This document shows, one piece after another, positions 23,295 through 30,864 of a stretch of DNA of 32,654 nt (the stretch's first letter is position 1; every line of letters starts with the position of its first letter). Made by a program: the position numbers and the translations under genes. The notes under the pieces are model-generated. The model was given only the letters and a program-made list of their open reading frames with translations. It was not told where the DNA came from and ran no database searches. The stretch is from Bradyrhizobium sp. NAS80.1 (GTDB lineage Bacteria > Pseudomonadota > Alphaproteobacteria > Rhizobiales > Xanthobacteraceae): contig NZ_LGHL01000167.1 of assembly GCF_001908205.1 (NCBI RefSeq), positions 1 through 32,654 on the forward strand, read 5' to 3'.

Positions 23295-23762
23295 TCAGGC
23301 TTTGGGCTTGATGGCGAGCTTCGCGGCAAGGCCCTGGATGGCGAGGCGATAGCCCTCGATGCCGAAGCCGCAGAGCGAGGCGAAGGCCGCGCGCGCGGTG
23401 TAGGAGTGATGACGGAAACTCTCGCGGGCGTGGATGTTGGTCACATGAACTTCGACCGTCGGGATCTGCACCGCGAGCAGCGCGTCGTGCAAGGCGATCG
23501 AGGTGTGGGAATAGCCGCCGGCATTGATGATGATTCCCTTCATCTTGCGCCTGTGCGCCTCGTGGATGAAATCGATCAGCTCGCCTTCGCGGTTCGACTG
23601 CCGGCAGTCGGCCTTGAGACCGAACGTCGCCGCCGTCTCCCGGCACAGCGCCTCGACGTCGGCCAGTGTCCCATGACCATACTTTTCGGGCTCGCGCGTC
23701 CCCAACATGTTGAGGTTCGGCCCGTTCAGGACGAGGATCGTGTCGGTTGCTGGTTCGGCCAT
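23295..23762 (-). CDS. aroQ: Type II 3-dehydroquinate dehydratase
   Basis: 155 residues, the standard length of the dodecameric type II enzyme, step three of the shikimate pathway. The N-terminus VLNGPNLNMLGTREPEKYG holds the catalytic tyrosine at Y28. QSNREGELIDFIHEA, INAGGYSHTSIALHDAL (N80) and PTVEVHVTNIHARESFRHHS (H106, R117) complete the active site. The start at 23762 gives MAEPATDTILVLNGPN; the open frame reaching 23954 has no family-like sequence. It is the first gene of the aroQ-accB-accC run, an arrangement common in alphaproteobacteria. Confidence 0.97.
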   Translation of the reverse strand: MAEPATDTILVLNGPNLNMLGTREPEKYGHGTLADVEALCRETAATFGLKADCRQSNREGELIDFIHEAHRRKMKGIIINAGGYSHTSIALHDALLAVQIPTVEVHVTNIHARESFRHHSYTARAAFASLCGFGIEGYRLAIQGLAAKLAIKPKA

Positions 23763-23944
23763 TCCAATCCCGGAAGAGGTGCTTCGGCGTGGCGGGGTTA
23801 TAGGTAACAAAGCGCGTGAGGGGAAGCCTTGAAGGACCTCCCTGGCGGGTTCAGGTACCTCATCCAGTGTGCAAAAACCTGTGCGGAAACTACGGAAATT
23901 GCTTGTTAACCAGTCCAAAGGATGGCTATCGGCCGAACGGCCAA

Positions 23945-23966
23945 GGGCGGGCATTGCTGCCCGCCC
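23945..23966 (-). terminator. Hairpin after the DUF1236 gene
   Basis: A perfect 9-bp GC stem (GGGCGGGCA at 23945-23953 with TGCCCGCCC at 23958-23966) encloses TTGC. On the minus strand it lies about 25 nt after the stop at 23990. The following U-tract is poor, so termination there may be incomplete. Confidence 0.5.
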
Positions 23967-23989
23967 CCTGACGTTGCCGTCATCCGCCC

Positions 23990-24856
23990 TTAGGCGTGCA
24001 GGACCGCCACGATCTCGTAGGTCACCGGATCGATGATCACGATCTCATCGCGAACCAGGACGTACCTGTAGGTCCGCCACTCCGGATAGATCGTCACGAC
24101 CCGCGACGGGAGGGCGTGCAACTCGATGCCCTCGCGCGGGATACGGGTTCCGACCGAAACCGAGAAGTTCACGTTGCCCACCGGAGCGACGTGCTCCTCG
24201 TGGATCACCGAGGTGATCTGCGTGCGCTGCTCGGTCGAGAGCTTGGCGCCGGCGCCGGCCTGGCCGGTGGTCTGCGTCTGGGTCGACGTGCCGGCCTGGC
24301 CCTGCGCGTTGGTGCCGGTCTGACCCTGGCGGCTCTCGCCCGTGGTCGTGCCGGACTTGGTTTGAGTCTCCGAGCTCACGCCCTTCGACTTGCCCTGCTG
24401 ACCCTGGGCGTGTTCGTCGGTGCGTTGGCCCTTCGTTGCACCCGACTTCTCCTCAGCCGTCGGATTCTTGTGCATCGTGCCCGAGGACTTCTCGTCCTTC
24501 ATCGCGCCCGAGGACTTCTCCTCGGCGCCGGACTTCATGGATCCGCCGGCCTGTCCAACGGTGCCCTTTTCCTTGCCCGTAGAGTCCTTGTGCATGGCGC
24601 CGGACTTCTCGTCCTTGATCGCGCCTGAGGACTTCTCTTCAGCGCCGGACTTCATCGATCCGCCAGCCTGGCCCACGGTGCTCTTTTCCTTGCTCGTCGC
24701 GCCGCCATGTTCAGCCGCGCCGGTGGAAGGATGCGCGTTCTGCTGCATCTGCTGGGTGCCGCCATACTCCTTGGTCCCAGTTCCCTGCGCATTCGCGTGA
24801 CCAGTGCCCGCGACGAGTGCCAGCGCGGCAACCGAGATCATAAAGCGATTAGTCAT
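23990..24856 (-). CDS. DUF1236 domain protein with internal tandem repeats, exported
   Basis: 288 residues. The ATG at 24856 has GAGGAGAGG upstream and opens a signal peptide (MTNRFMISVAALALVAGTGH, cleavage after about NAQ at 24). The middle is hydrophilic and disordered: two consecutive units of about 39-40 residues starting KEKSTVGQAGGSMKSGAEEK and KEKGTVGQAGGSMKSGAEEK, then a Thr/Gln/Gly-rich stretch. The C-terminal DUF1236 domain (about 205-288) has LSTEQRTQITSVIHEE, VSVGTRIPREGIELHALP and DEIVIIDPVTYEIVAVL. DUF1236 proteins are rhizobial envelope proteins of unknown function. A full-consensus EcfG promoter precedes the gene, so stress induction is expected. Confidence 0.9.
   Translation of the reverse strand: MTNRFMISVAALALVAGTGHANAQGTGTKEYGGTQQMQQNAHPSTGAAEHGGATSKEKSTVGQAGGSMKSGAEEKSSGAIKDEKSGAMHKDSTGKEKGTVGQAGGSMKSGAEEKSSGAMKDEKSSGTMHKNPTAEEKSGATKGQRTDEHAQGQQGKSKGVSSETQTKSGTTTGESRQGQTGTNAQGQAGTSTQTQTTGQAGAGAKLSTEQRTQITSVIHEEHVAPVGNVNFSVSVGTRIPREGIELHALPSRVVTIYPEWRTYRYVLVRDEIVIIDPVTYEIVAVLHA
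24455..24691 (-). repeat. Two tandem in-frame repeats of about 117-120 bp inside the DUF1236 gene
   Basis: Copy 1 (24691-24575) and copy 2 (24574-24455) encode closely matching 39- and 40-residue units rich in Lys, Glu, Ser and Gly. The differences are scattered substitutions and one extra Ser codon. A third, partial element (AEEKSGATKG) follows copy 2. Confidence 0.8.
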
Positions 24857-24899
24857 TGAACCTCTCCTCAAGTGTCTTTGTGTCATTGCCCGCGCCGAC

Positions 24900-24924
24900 A
24901 ACGAAAGGAGAAATGAGATGTTCC
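24900..24924 (-). promoter_or_regulatory. EcfG-type promoter of the DUF1236 gene (full consensus)
   Basis: On the minus strand GGAAC (24924-24920) is followed after exactly 16 bases by CGTT (24903-24900), matching the EcfG consensus without mismatch. The leader to the ATG at 24856 would be about 35-40 nt and contains the GAGGAGAGG ribosome site. Confidence 0.75.
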
Positions 24925-25011
24925 GAAACTTCACCGGTTCCGGGGCTTATGTTTGTTGAATGCGAGATGAACGGTCGCACCAAGATCCTGACAACAAAAG
25001 ATCCTGGCAAC

Positions 25012-25037
25012 AAAAAAGGCCGGTAAAAAACCGGCCT
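25012..25037 (-). terminator. Intrinsic terminator of the DsbA-like gene
   Basis: The 8-bp GC stem AGGCCGGT / ACCGGCCT (25017-25024 with 25030-25037) has an A5 loop (U5 on the minus-strand RNA). On the minus strand it is followed by six T residues. It lies about 30 nt after the stop at 25069, a textbook rho-independent terminator. Confidence 0.88.
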
Positions 25038-25068
25038 CTTGCGGTGTTCGGATAATCGAAATCTGGAA

Positions 25069-25836
25069 CTAGCAGGTCGCCTTGCCGCAGCGTGCGACGC
25101 CGATTTTTTCCTTCAGGCCTTCGAGGCCGACGGCGCCGACCACGATCTGCTTGCCGATCACGTAGCTCGGCGTGCCATTCATGCCCATCGCTTCGGCGAG
25201 CTTGAAATTCTCCTCGATGGTGGCGCGCACCTCGGGGCTGGCCATGTCCTTCTCGATTCTTGCGACATCGAGGCCCGCCTCCTTGGCCGCTTGAATCGCG
25301 CGCGCCTTGTCTGCGGCGCCACGACCGCCCAGCAGCTTCTGGTGGAAGTCGAGATACTTTTTGCCGGTCGGATCCTGCATGCGCACGGCGACCGCCACCT
25401 GGGCTGCTTCGACCGACCCCTGGCTCAGCACCGGAAACTCCTTGAGCACGACCTTGAGCTTCGGATCACTCTTCATGAGGTCGAGCATGTCGCCCATCGC
25501 GCGTTTGCAGTAGCCGCAATTGTAGTCGAAGAACTCGACGAAGGTGACGTCGCCGTCTTTGTTGCCGAGCACGACCTGGCGCGGCGAGTTGAAGATCGCT
25601 TCCGCGTTCTGCGAGATGCTTGCTTCGTGCTTCTGCGCTTCGGCAGCAGCCTGGCGCTTGCTGAGCTCGGTCATCGCCTCCTCGAGCACTTCGGGATGGC
25701 TGACAAGATAGTTCTTGATGATCGCCTCGATGTCGGTGCGCTGGGCATCGGAGAAGCTGTCGGCCGATGCGGGCACGGCTGCGCCGAACATGGCGAGCGC
25801 AAACAGCGCGGGAGCAAGCAGGCGCAGCGAAGGCAT
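25069..25836 (-). CDS. DsbA family thiol:disulfide oxidoreductase, periplasmic
   Basis: 255 residues. A signal peptide (MPSLRLLAPALFALAMFGAA, ending near ASA) precedes a helical N-terminal region (about 28-80) typical of Com1/ScsC-like DsbA relatives. The thioredoxin fold has the active site C107-G-Y-C110 in FFDYNCGYCKRAM and the cis-proline in GTPSYVIG. Two extra cysteines near the C-terminus (ARCGKATC) are unusual. The ATG at 25836 has AGAGGA upstream; the frame itself opens at a TTG six bases earlier. It follows the M48 protease gene by 89 nt on the same strand, so both probably act in envelope protein quality control. A disulfide isomerase role is as likely as an oxidase role. Confidence 0.92.
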   Translation of the reverse strand: MPSLRLLAPALFALAMFGAAVPASADSFSDAQRTDIEAIIKNYLVSHPEVLEEAMTELSKRQAAAEAQKHEASISQNAEAIFNSPRQVVLGNKDGDVTFVEFFDYNCGYCKRAMGDMLDLMKSDPKLKVVLKEFPVLSQGSVEAAQVAVAVRMQDPTGKKYLDFHQKLLGGRGAADKARAIQAAKEAGLDVARIEKDMASPEVRATIEENFKLAEAMGMNGTPSYVIGKQIVVGAVGLEGLKEKIGVARCGKATC

Positions 25837-25925
25837 AGGCAAATCCTCTTATCGAAAGCAGGTTTCGGAAAACGTCCCGGCAGACTTAAGCTTGGTCTCG
25901 TGACGTCGCGGTGTCAGGTGTCGAT

Positions 25926-27326
25926 CTAGTTACGCGGCGGCTTTGCCGCCACGATGTCGTCGGCCTTCACCCATCCGGGCGTGCCGACGGCAAAACGGGT
26001 TTTCGCGCGCGTAGCAAGCTCGCGGGCGGTCTTGTTGTCGCCGCGCAAGTATGCGGCCTGTGCCGACGCGAGATCCGCCTCGGCATAATCTCCCTTCCGG
26101 CCATAGGCCATTGCGAGCTGGGTATAGCCGAGCGGCGCCTCGGGCTCCCGTGCCACCGCGGCGCGGAGAATCCGAACAGCGTCATCGGTGTAGGCCTTAT
26201 TATCGGTTCCAACCAGAGCCTGCCCAAGTAACATCTCGATGAGGGGTGCGCTGTTCGAAAGCTGCACCGCCTTGCGAAGGGCAGGGATAGCGTCGGCCGG
26301 CTTGCCGCTCTCCAGCAGGGCCTGGCCACGCACCTCGTAAAAGTACGGGTTGTTCGGCTGGACCTGGATCAGCGCGTCGATCTGGGTGAGCGCACTGCGC
26401 AAATCTCCGTGCAGATAGGTGCTGATGGCCCGGGCATAGCGCGCCGGCAGGGTGTCGTTGGACAGGGGATAGCGGCGGTACACCGTCTCCGGCCGCTCCA
26501 TGAAGGCCGAGATCTTGGCGCGTGCCATGTCGTGGCGGAGCTGGAGCGCGGGATCGTCCTTCTTGTCCCAATAGGGGCTGGTGCTGGCGAACTCCTGGAG
26601 TGCGGCGACGCGCTCGGCAGGCATCGGGTGCGACATGAGATAGGGATCGGCGCCGCGCGCGGCGAACAGGCTCTCGCTGGTAAAGCGCTTGAAGGTCTCG
26701 TACATGCCCTTCGGCGATTGCTGGATCGCCGTCAGGAACTTGACGCCGGCACGGTCGGCGTTCTCCTCTTGCTGGCGCTGGTAGGACAACAGCGAGCGGC
26801 GGATCATCTCCTGCGGGCCGGCGATGGCGGCGGCGCCCGCATTGGCGAGCCCGTTGTTGCCGGCGCTCGAGCTGCGGACGCTGCCGGCGGCGATTGCGCC
26901 GGCACCGAGCAGCATCGCAATGATCATCTGGGTCTGGGCGGTGGCAAGCTGCTCGCGCAGCTTGGACAGATGGCCGCCGGCCAGATGCCCGGTTTCGTGC
27001 GCGAGCACGCCGATGATTTGGTTCGGCGTCTCCGATTGGAGGATCGCGCCGTAATTGACGAAGATGCGGCGGCCATCCGCTACGAACGCGTTGAATGAGG
27101 CGTCGTTGAGGATCACCATCTGGATGTTCTGCTTCTCCAGACCGGCCGCGCGCAGGATCGGGCGCGTATATTCGCGCAGCAGCTGCTCAGTCTCGGTATC
27201 GCGCAGGACCGGCGGGCCCTTCTGCTGCGCCTGAGCCGCCGGGATCGGCAACAGCGCGATCGCCGCGGCCGTGACCAGGGCGGTGAGGGCGGAGGCCTTC
27301 TTGCGCAATGCGATCTGGAGCAACAT
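25926..27326 (-). CDS. M48 family zinc metalloprotease with TPR repeats (BepA-like)
   Basis: 466 residues. A signal peptide (about 1-34, ending AAQAQ) precedes the M48 catalytic domain. The zinc site is H110-E-T-G-H114 in GVLAHETGHLAGGHL, with the third ligand near E188 in QEENADRAGVKF. A hydrophobic glycine/alanine-rich loop (MIIAMLLGAGAIAAGSV) lies between, and YLMSHPMPAERVAAL follows. The C-terminal half (about 290-450) is made of TPR-like helix pairs (PYFYEVRGQALLESGKPADA and similar). This is the layout of BepA, which assists outer-membrane protein assembly and degrades stalled substrates. The ATG at 27326 is used; the frame opens at a TTG one codon earlier. No strong ribosome site is visible. 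Confidence 0.92.
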   Translation of the reverse strand: MLLQIALRKKASALTALVTAAAIALLPIPAAQAQQKGPPVLRDTETEQLLREYTRPILRAAGLEKQNIQMVILNDASFNAFVADGRRIFVNYGAILQSETPNQIIGVLAHETGHLAGGHLSKLREQLATAQTQMIIAMLLGAGAIAAGSVRSSSAGNNGLANAGAAAIAGPQEMIRRSLLSYQRQQEENADRAGVKFLTAIQQSPKGMYETFKRFTSESLFAARGADPYLMSHPMPAERVAALQEFASTSPYWDKKDDPALQLRHDMARAKISAFMERPETVYRRYPLSNDTLPARYARAISTYLHGDLRSALTQIDALIQVQPNNPYFYEVRGQALLESGKPADAIPALRKAVQLSNSAPLIEMLLGQALVGTDNKAYTDDAVRILRAAVAREPEAPLGYTQLAMAYGRKGDYAEADLASAQAAYLRGDNKTARELATRAKTRFAVGTPGWVKADDIVAAKPPRN

Positions 27327-27502
27327 CAAGCGGTCTGGGTCAAACGGTCTTGGAAAGCAGTTTCGTGATTGGTTTTGGCGATTGGCGGCGGACCGGATAC
27401 GCGATATGCCCTTATGAGCCGTACAATGCGGCTAGTCTGGGGCGCAAGCGCCCCGTTTTCCGGACCGGACGGACCGGTCCGCCAGCGAAATAGCAGAAAT
27501 CA

Positions 27503-28690
27503 ATGCACAATGCGACATTGAGGAACCGGTTGGGGCAGTGGCTCGAGCCCTCCCGCCGCAGTGATGTTCCCCCGTTCATGGTGATGGACGTGATGGCCGC
27601 CGCGGCCCGAATCGAGGCGGCCGGCGGTCACGTCATCCATATGGAGGTTGGCCAGCCCGCCACCGGCGCGCCGAAGACCGCGATCGCAGCCGCGCATGCG
27701 GCGCTGGAGGCGGGGCGGATTGATTATACGTCTGCGCTCGGCATCCCCAGCTTGCGCGAGCGCATCGCGCGGCACTATCGCGACGCCTATGGCTGTGACA
27801 TCAGCCCCGATCGGATCGTGGTGACGACCGGCTCCTCCGGCGGCTTCATCCTGGCTTTTCTCTCGATGTTCGAGCCCGGTGATCGCGTCGCCGTGACGGT
27901 GCCGGGTTATCCGCCGTACCGTCATATCCTTACCGCGCTCGGCTGCGAGCCGGTGCTGATCGAGACGACGAACGAGACCCGCCATGCGCTGACCGGTGAG
28001 GCTTTGCTCGCAGCACATCGCAAGGCGCCGCTGAAAGGCGTGCTGGTTGGCAGCCCGGCCAATCCCACGGGGACGATGATGTCGCGCGAGGCGCTGTCGG
28101 GTCTTATCGCGGCCGCGGAAGATGCGGGCATCCGCTTCATCTCCGATGAGATCTATCACGGGCTCGACTACGCGTTTCCGGCAGTGACGGCAGCGGCGCT
28201 GTCCGAGCACGCACTCGTGATCAACTCGTTCTCGAAGTACTTCTGCATGACGGGCTGGCGCGTCGGCTGGATGGTCGTGCCTGAAATCCTGGTGCGGCCG
28301 ATCGAGCGGCTGCAGCAGAACCTGTCGATCTCGGTGCCGGCGCTGTCGCAGATCGCAGCCGAGGCCGCGTTCGACGGTGCGGCCGAGATGGAGGAGATCA
28401 AGCACGGCTATCAGGAAAACCGGCGCATTCTGATCGAAGGATTGCCCAAGGCCGGACTCACCAGGTTCCTGCCTGCCGACGGCGCATTTTACCTCTATGC
28501 CGACGTTTCGGATTTCACAGCGGACAGTTTCGAGTTTGCCAAGCAGATGCTGGAACAGGCTCACGTTGCGGCCACACCAGGCCTCGATTTCGATCCCATC
28601 CATGGCCGTTCGTTCATACGACTGTCCTATGCGCGTTCAGCAGAGGAGATGCGGGAGGCAGTTGACCGGATCGCTCACTGGCTTAAATAG
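27503..28690 (+). CDS. Class I/II PLP-dependent aminotransferase
   Basis: 395 residues of fold-type I. Family I-gamma features are GQPATGAPKTAIAAA, DYTSALGIPSLRERIARHY, the cofactor-contacting TTGSSGGFILAFL, SPANPTG, ISDEIYHGLDY and the PLP lysine K245 in NSFSKYFCMTGWRVGW. A C-terminal arginine in SFIRLSYA would bind the carboxylate. It resembles the aspartate/aromatic aminotransferase group but the amino donor is not predictable. It is divergent from the M48 gene across 176 bp that includes a small GGGGCG/CGCCCC hairpin (27439-27454). bioY follows after 32 nt, so the two may be cotranscribed. Confidence 0.92.
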   Translation: MHNATLRNRLGQWLEPSRRSDVPPFMVMDVMAAAARIEAAGGHVIHMEVGQPATGAPKTAIAAAHAALEAGRIDYTSALGIPSLRERIARHYRDAYGCDISPDRIVVTTGSSGGFILAFLSMFEPGDRVAVTVPGYPPYRHILTALGCEPVLIETTNETRHALTGEALLAAHRKAPLKGVLVGSPANPTGTMMSREALSGLIAAAEDAGIRFISDEIYHGLDYAFPAVTAAALSEHALVINSFSKYFCMTGWRVGWMVVPEILVRPIERLQQNLSISVPALSQIAAEAAFDGAAEMEEIKHGYQENRRILIEGLPKAGLTRFLPADGAFYLYADVSDFTADSFEFAKQMLEQAHVAATPGLDFDPIHGRSFIRLSYARSAEEMREAVDRIAHWLK

Positions 28691-28722
28691 CCGCCAGTTT
28701 CGACAGCCTTCCGGAGTTCAAC

Positions 28723-29334
28723 TTGTCTGACCGTTCTGTCTCGTCCACAACGCCGCATTCTTCTCTCGCCGCATTGATGTGGCCGACCCGTCCGGGCGAA
28801 ACCGTCGGCGCCTTACGCGCCTTCGTGCTGGTTGCGCTCGGTACCGCGCTGATGGCGCTGTCAGCCAAGGTGAACCTGCCGCTGCCCTACGTGTCCATGA
28901 CCTTACAGACGCTGGTCGTGCTGATGATCGGCGCCGCCTATGGTTGGCGCCTTGGCAGCGCAACCATGATTGCCTACCTCGCCGAGGGCGCAATGGGGCT
29001 GCCGGTGTTCGCCGGCCCCGTGGGTGGCATTGCACCGCTGGTCGGCCCGACCGCGGGCTACCTCTTCGGTTTCATTGGCGCGGCCTTCGTCACCGGCTGG
29101 CTCGCCGAGCGCGGCTGGGATCGCAGCGTCGTGCTGCTGTTCGCCGCGATGGCCGTTGGGCACGTTGTCATTCTGGCCGCCGGGTTCGGCTGGCTGGCTT
29201 TTGGGCTCGGCCTGGGTGTGTCCAAGGCCTGGCAGGTCGGCATCGTGCCGTTCATTGCCGCCTCATTGGTCAAGAATGGACTTGGCGCGACACTGATGCC
29301 GGCGGCACGCCGGATCGTCGATCGCCGCGGGTAG
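28723..29334 (+). CDS. bioY: BioY family biotin transporter, S component
   Basis: 203 residues, about six membrane helices. BioY signature segments are KVNLPLPYVSMTLQTLVVLM, AYLAEGAMGLPVFAG, GPTAGYLFGFIGAAFVTGWL and the final PFIAASLVKNGLGA. The start is a TTG at 28723 with GGAG eight bases upstream; the next ATG at 28777 would lose the N-terminal tail but keep the core. BioY binds biotin and works alone or with the EcfAT/BioMN energising unit; no bioM or bioN is nearby. Supplying biotin fits the acetyl-CoA carboxylase genes about 5 kb upstream. A terminator-like hairpin follows at 29368-29392. Confidence 0.94.
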   Translation: MSDRSVSSTTPHSSLAALMWPTRPGETVGALRAFVLVALGTALMALSAKVNLPLPYVSMTLQTLVVLMIGAAYGWRLGSATMIAYLAEGAMGLPVFAGPVGGIAPLVGPTAGYLFGFIGAAFVTGWLAERGWDRSVVLLFAAMAVGHVVILAAGFGWLAFGLGLGVSKAWQVGIVPFIAASLVKNGLGATLMPAARRIVDRRG

Positions 29335-29367
29335 ATCGCGCAATAACGAGCAGTTCCAATTGACAGG

Positions 29368-29392
29368 GCCAGCCAAGTTGATCTTGGCTGGC
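29368..29392 (+). terminator. Terminator-like hairpin after bioY
   Basis: A perfect 10-bp stem GCCAGCCAAG / CTTGGCTGGC (29368-29377 with 29383-29392) encloses TTGAT and lies 34 nt after the bioY stop. Only a weak T-rich tail (TCTGAGCTTT) follows, so it may instead be a leader structure of dctA. Confidence 0.55.
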
Positions 29393-29417
29393 TCTGAGCT
29401 TTAGGGGGAGTGAGATA

Positions 29418-30746
29418 ATGACGACGACAACGATGACGGCGGGGACGCCGGTCGCCGCCAAGCCATGGTACAAGGTTCTCTACATCCAGGTGCTGATCGC
29501 CATCGTACTCGGCGCCATCGTCGGCTGGCTCTGGCCGTCGGTGGCCACCAACGACTGGATCAAGGCGCTCGGCGACGGCTTCATCAAGCTGATCAAGATG
29601 GTGATCGCCCCGATCATCTTCTGCACCGTGGTCTCGGGCATCGCCCATATCCAGGACGCCAAGAAGGTTGGACGCATCGGCGTCAAGGCGCTGGTCTATT
29701 TCGAGGTCGTCTCGACCTTCGCGCTGGTGATCGGCCTCTTCGTCGGCAATATCATCAAGCCGGGCTCAGGCTTCGGGGGCGCTGCGGCCAACGCCCAGGC
29801 CGTCGCCAACTACGCCAAGCAGGCCGAAGGCCAGAAGTCGGTCGACTTCATCCTGCACATCATCCCCGACACCGTGGTCGGCGCGTTCGCCCAAGGCGAG
29901 ATCCTTCAGGTGCTGCTGTTCTCGGTGCTGTTCGGCTTCGCCCTAATGGGGCTCGGCGAGCGCGGCCATGTGATCCGCAGCTTCATTGACGATGCCGCGC
30001 ATGCCGTTTTCGGCGTGATCTCGATCGTGATGCGCGCGGCGCCGATCGGTGCGTTCGGCGCGATGGCATACACCATCGGCAAGTTCGGTACCGGCGCGAT
30101 CCTCAACCTGATCGGCCTGATCGCGACGTTCTACCTGACCGCCGCACTGTTCGTCTTCGTGGTGCTCGGGATCATCGCGCGGCTTGCCGGCTTCTCGATC
30201 TTCCGCTTCCTCGCCTACATCAAGGACGAGCTCCTGATCGTGCTCGGCACCTCGTCATCGGAAAGCGCGCTGCCGTCCTTGATGGAAAAGCTCGAGCGTC
30301 TCGGCTGCTCGAAGTCGGTGGTCGGCCTCGTGGTGCCCACGGGCTATTCGTTCAATCTCGACGGCACCAACATCTACATGACGCTGGCGACACTGTTCAT
30401 CGCGCAGGCGCTCGGCTTCGATCTCACCTTCGGCCAGCAACTCACCATCCTGGTCGTGGCGATGCTGACCTCGAAGGGCGCCTCCGGCATCACCGGTGCG
30501 GGCTTCATCACGCTCGCCGCGACGCTCGCCGTGGTCGACCCGCGCCTCGTGCCGGGCATGGCGATCGTGCTCGGCATCGACAAGTTCATGAGCGAGTGCC
30601 GCGCGCTGACCAATCTCTGCGGCAACGGCGTTGCCTGCGTGATCGTCGCCTGGTGGGAGGGCGAGCTCGATCGCGACAAGCTCAACGCGCGGCTGAGTCA
30701 GCAGATCGATCCGACCGACATGGAAACGGCTGTTACGACGGACTGA
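29418..30746 (+). CDS. dctA: C4-dicarboxylate:cation symporter
   Basis: 442 residues of the DAACS family, which imports succinate, malate and fumarate with protons or sodium; in rhizobia DctA fuels bacteroids. Helices include VLIAIVLGAIVGWLWP near the start. Family motifs are IFCTVVSGIAHIQDAKKVG, the serine-rich re-entrant loop GTSSSESALPSLM, PTGYSFNLDGTNIYMTLA, and TSKGASGITGAGFITLAATLA with GIDKFMSECRALTN. AGGGGGAG lies upstream of the ATG at 29418. No dctBD genes are adjacent and I saw no clear sigma-54 site, so this copy may not be under the usual DctBD control. A strong terminator follows. Confidence 0.95.
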   Translation: MTTTTMTAGTPVAAKPWYKVLYIQVLIAIVLGAIVGWLWPSVATNDWIKALGDGFIKLIKMVIAPIIFCTVVSGIAHIQDAKKVGRIGVKALVYFEVVSTFALVIGLFVGNIIKPGSGFGGAAANAQAVANYAKQAEGQKSVDFILHIIPDTVVGAFAQGEILQVLLFSVLFGFALMGLGERGHVIRSFIDDAAHAVFGVISIVMRAAPIGAFGAMAYTIGKFGTGAILNLIGLIATFYLTAALFVFVVLGIIARLAGFSIFRFLAYIKDELLIVLGTSSSESALPSLMEKLERLGCSKSVVGLVVPTGYSFNLDGTNIYMTLATLFIAQALGFDLTFGQQLTILVVAMLTSKGASGITGAGFITLAATLAVVDPRLVPGMAIVLGIDKFMSECRALTNLCGNGVACVIVAWWEGELDRDKLNARLSQQIDPTDMETAVTTD

Positions 30747-30796
30747 TCTGCAAGCTGCATGTGACGGCGCAGTGCGCAGTCAGGTCTAGAAGTCGC

Positions 30797-30833
30797 AGGG
30801 CTGGTCGAGATCCTCGATCAGCCCTTTTTTTTT
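30797..30833 (+). terminator. Strong intrinsic terminator of dctA
   Basis: A 13-bp stem (AGGGCTGGTCGAG at 30797-30809 with CTCGATCAGCCCT at 30813-30825, one G-T pair) closes on ATC and runs into nine T residues (30825-30833). It lies about 50 nt after the dctA stop. Confidence 0.92.
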
Positions 30834-30864
30834 CTTTGCCACGTCGGCCCGCGAAGGCCGTCAG

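Noticed and set aside
23257..23646. Upstream extension of the accB frame
   Set aside because: It overlaps aroQ in another frame; the ATG at 23256 gives a normal AccB.
27439..27454. GGGGCG/CGCCCC hairpin in the M48/aminotransferase spacer
   Set aside because: Short stem in a divergent promoter region, no gene to terminate there; not listed as a feature.
27500..28603. Minus-strand open frame opposite the aminotransferase
   Set aside because: Shadow frame; the plus strand carries all PLP aminotransferase motifs.
28690..28722. Riboswitch or leader before bioY
   Set aside because: The gap to the aminotransferase is only 32 nt, too short for a structured leader; it holds just the ribosome site.
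29335..29417. Sigma-54 promoter for dctA
   Set aside because: No convincing GG-N10-GC spacing with TGGCAC/TTGC elements was found; the spacer is mostly a hairpin.
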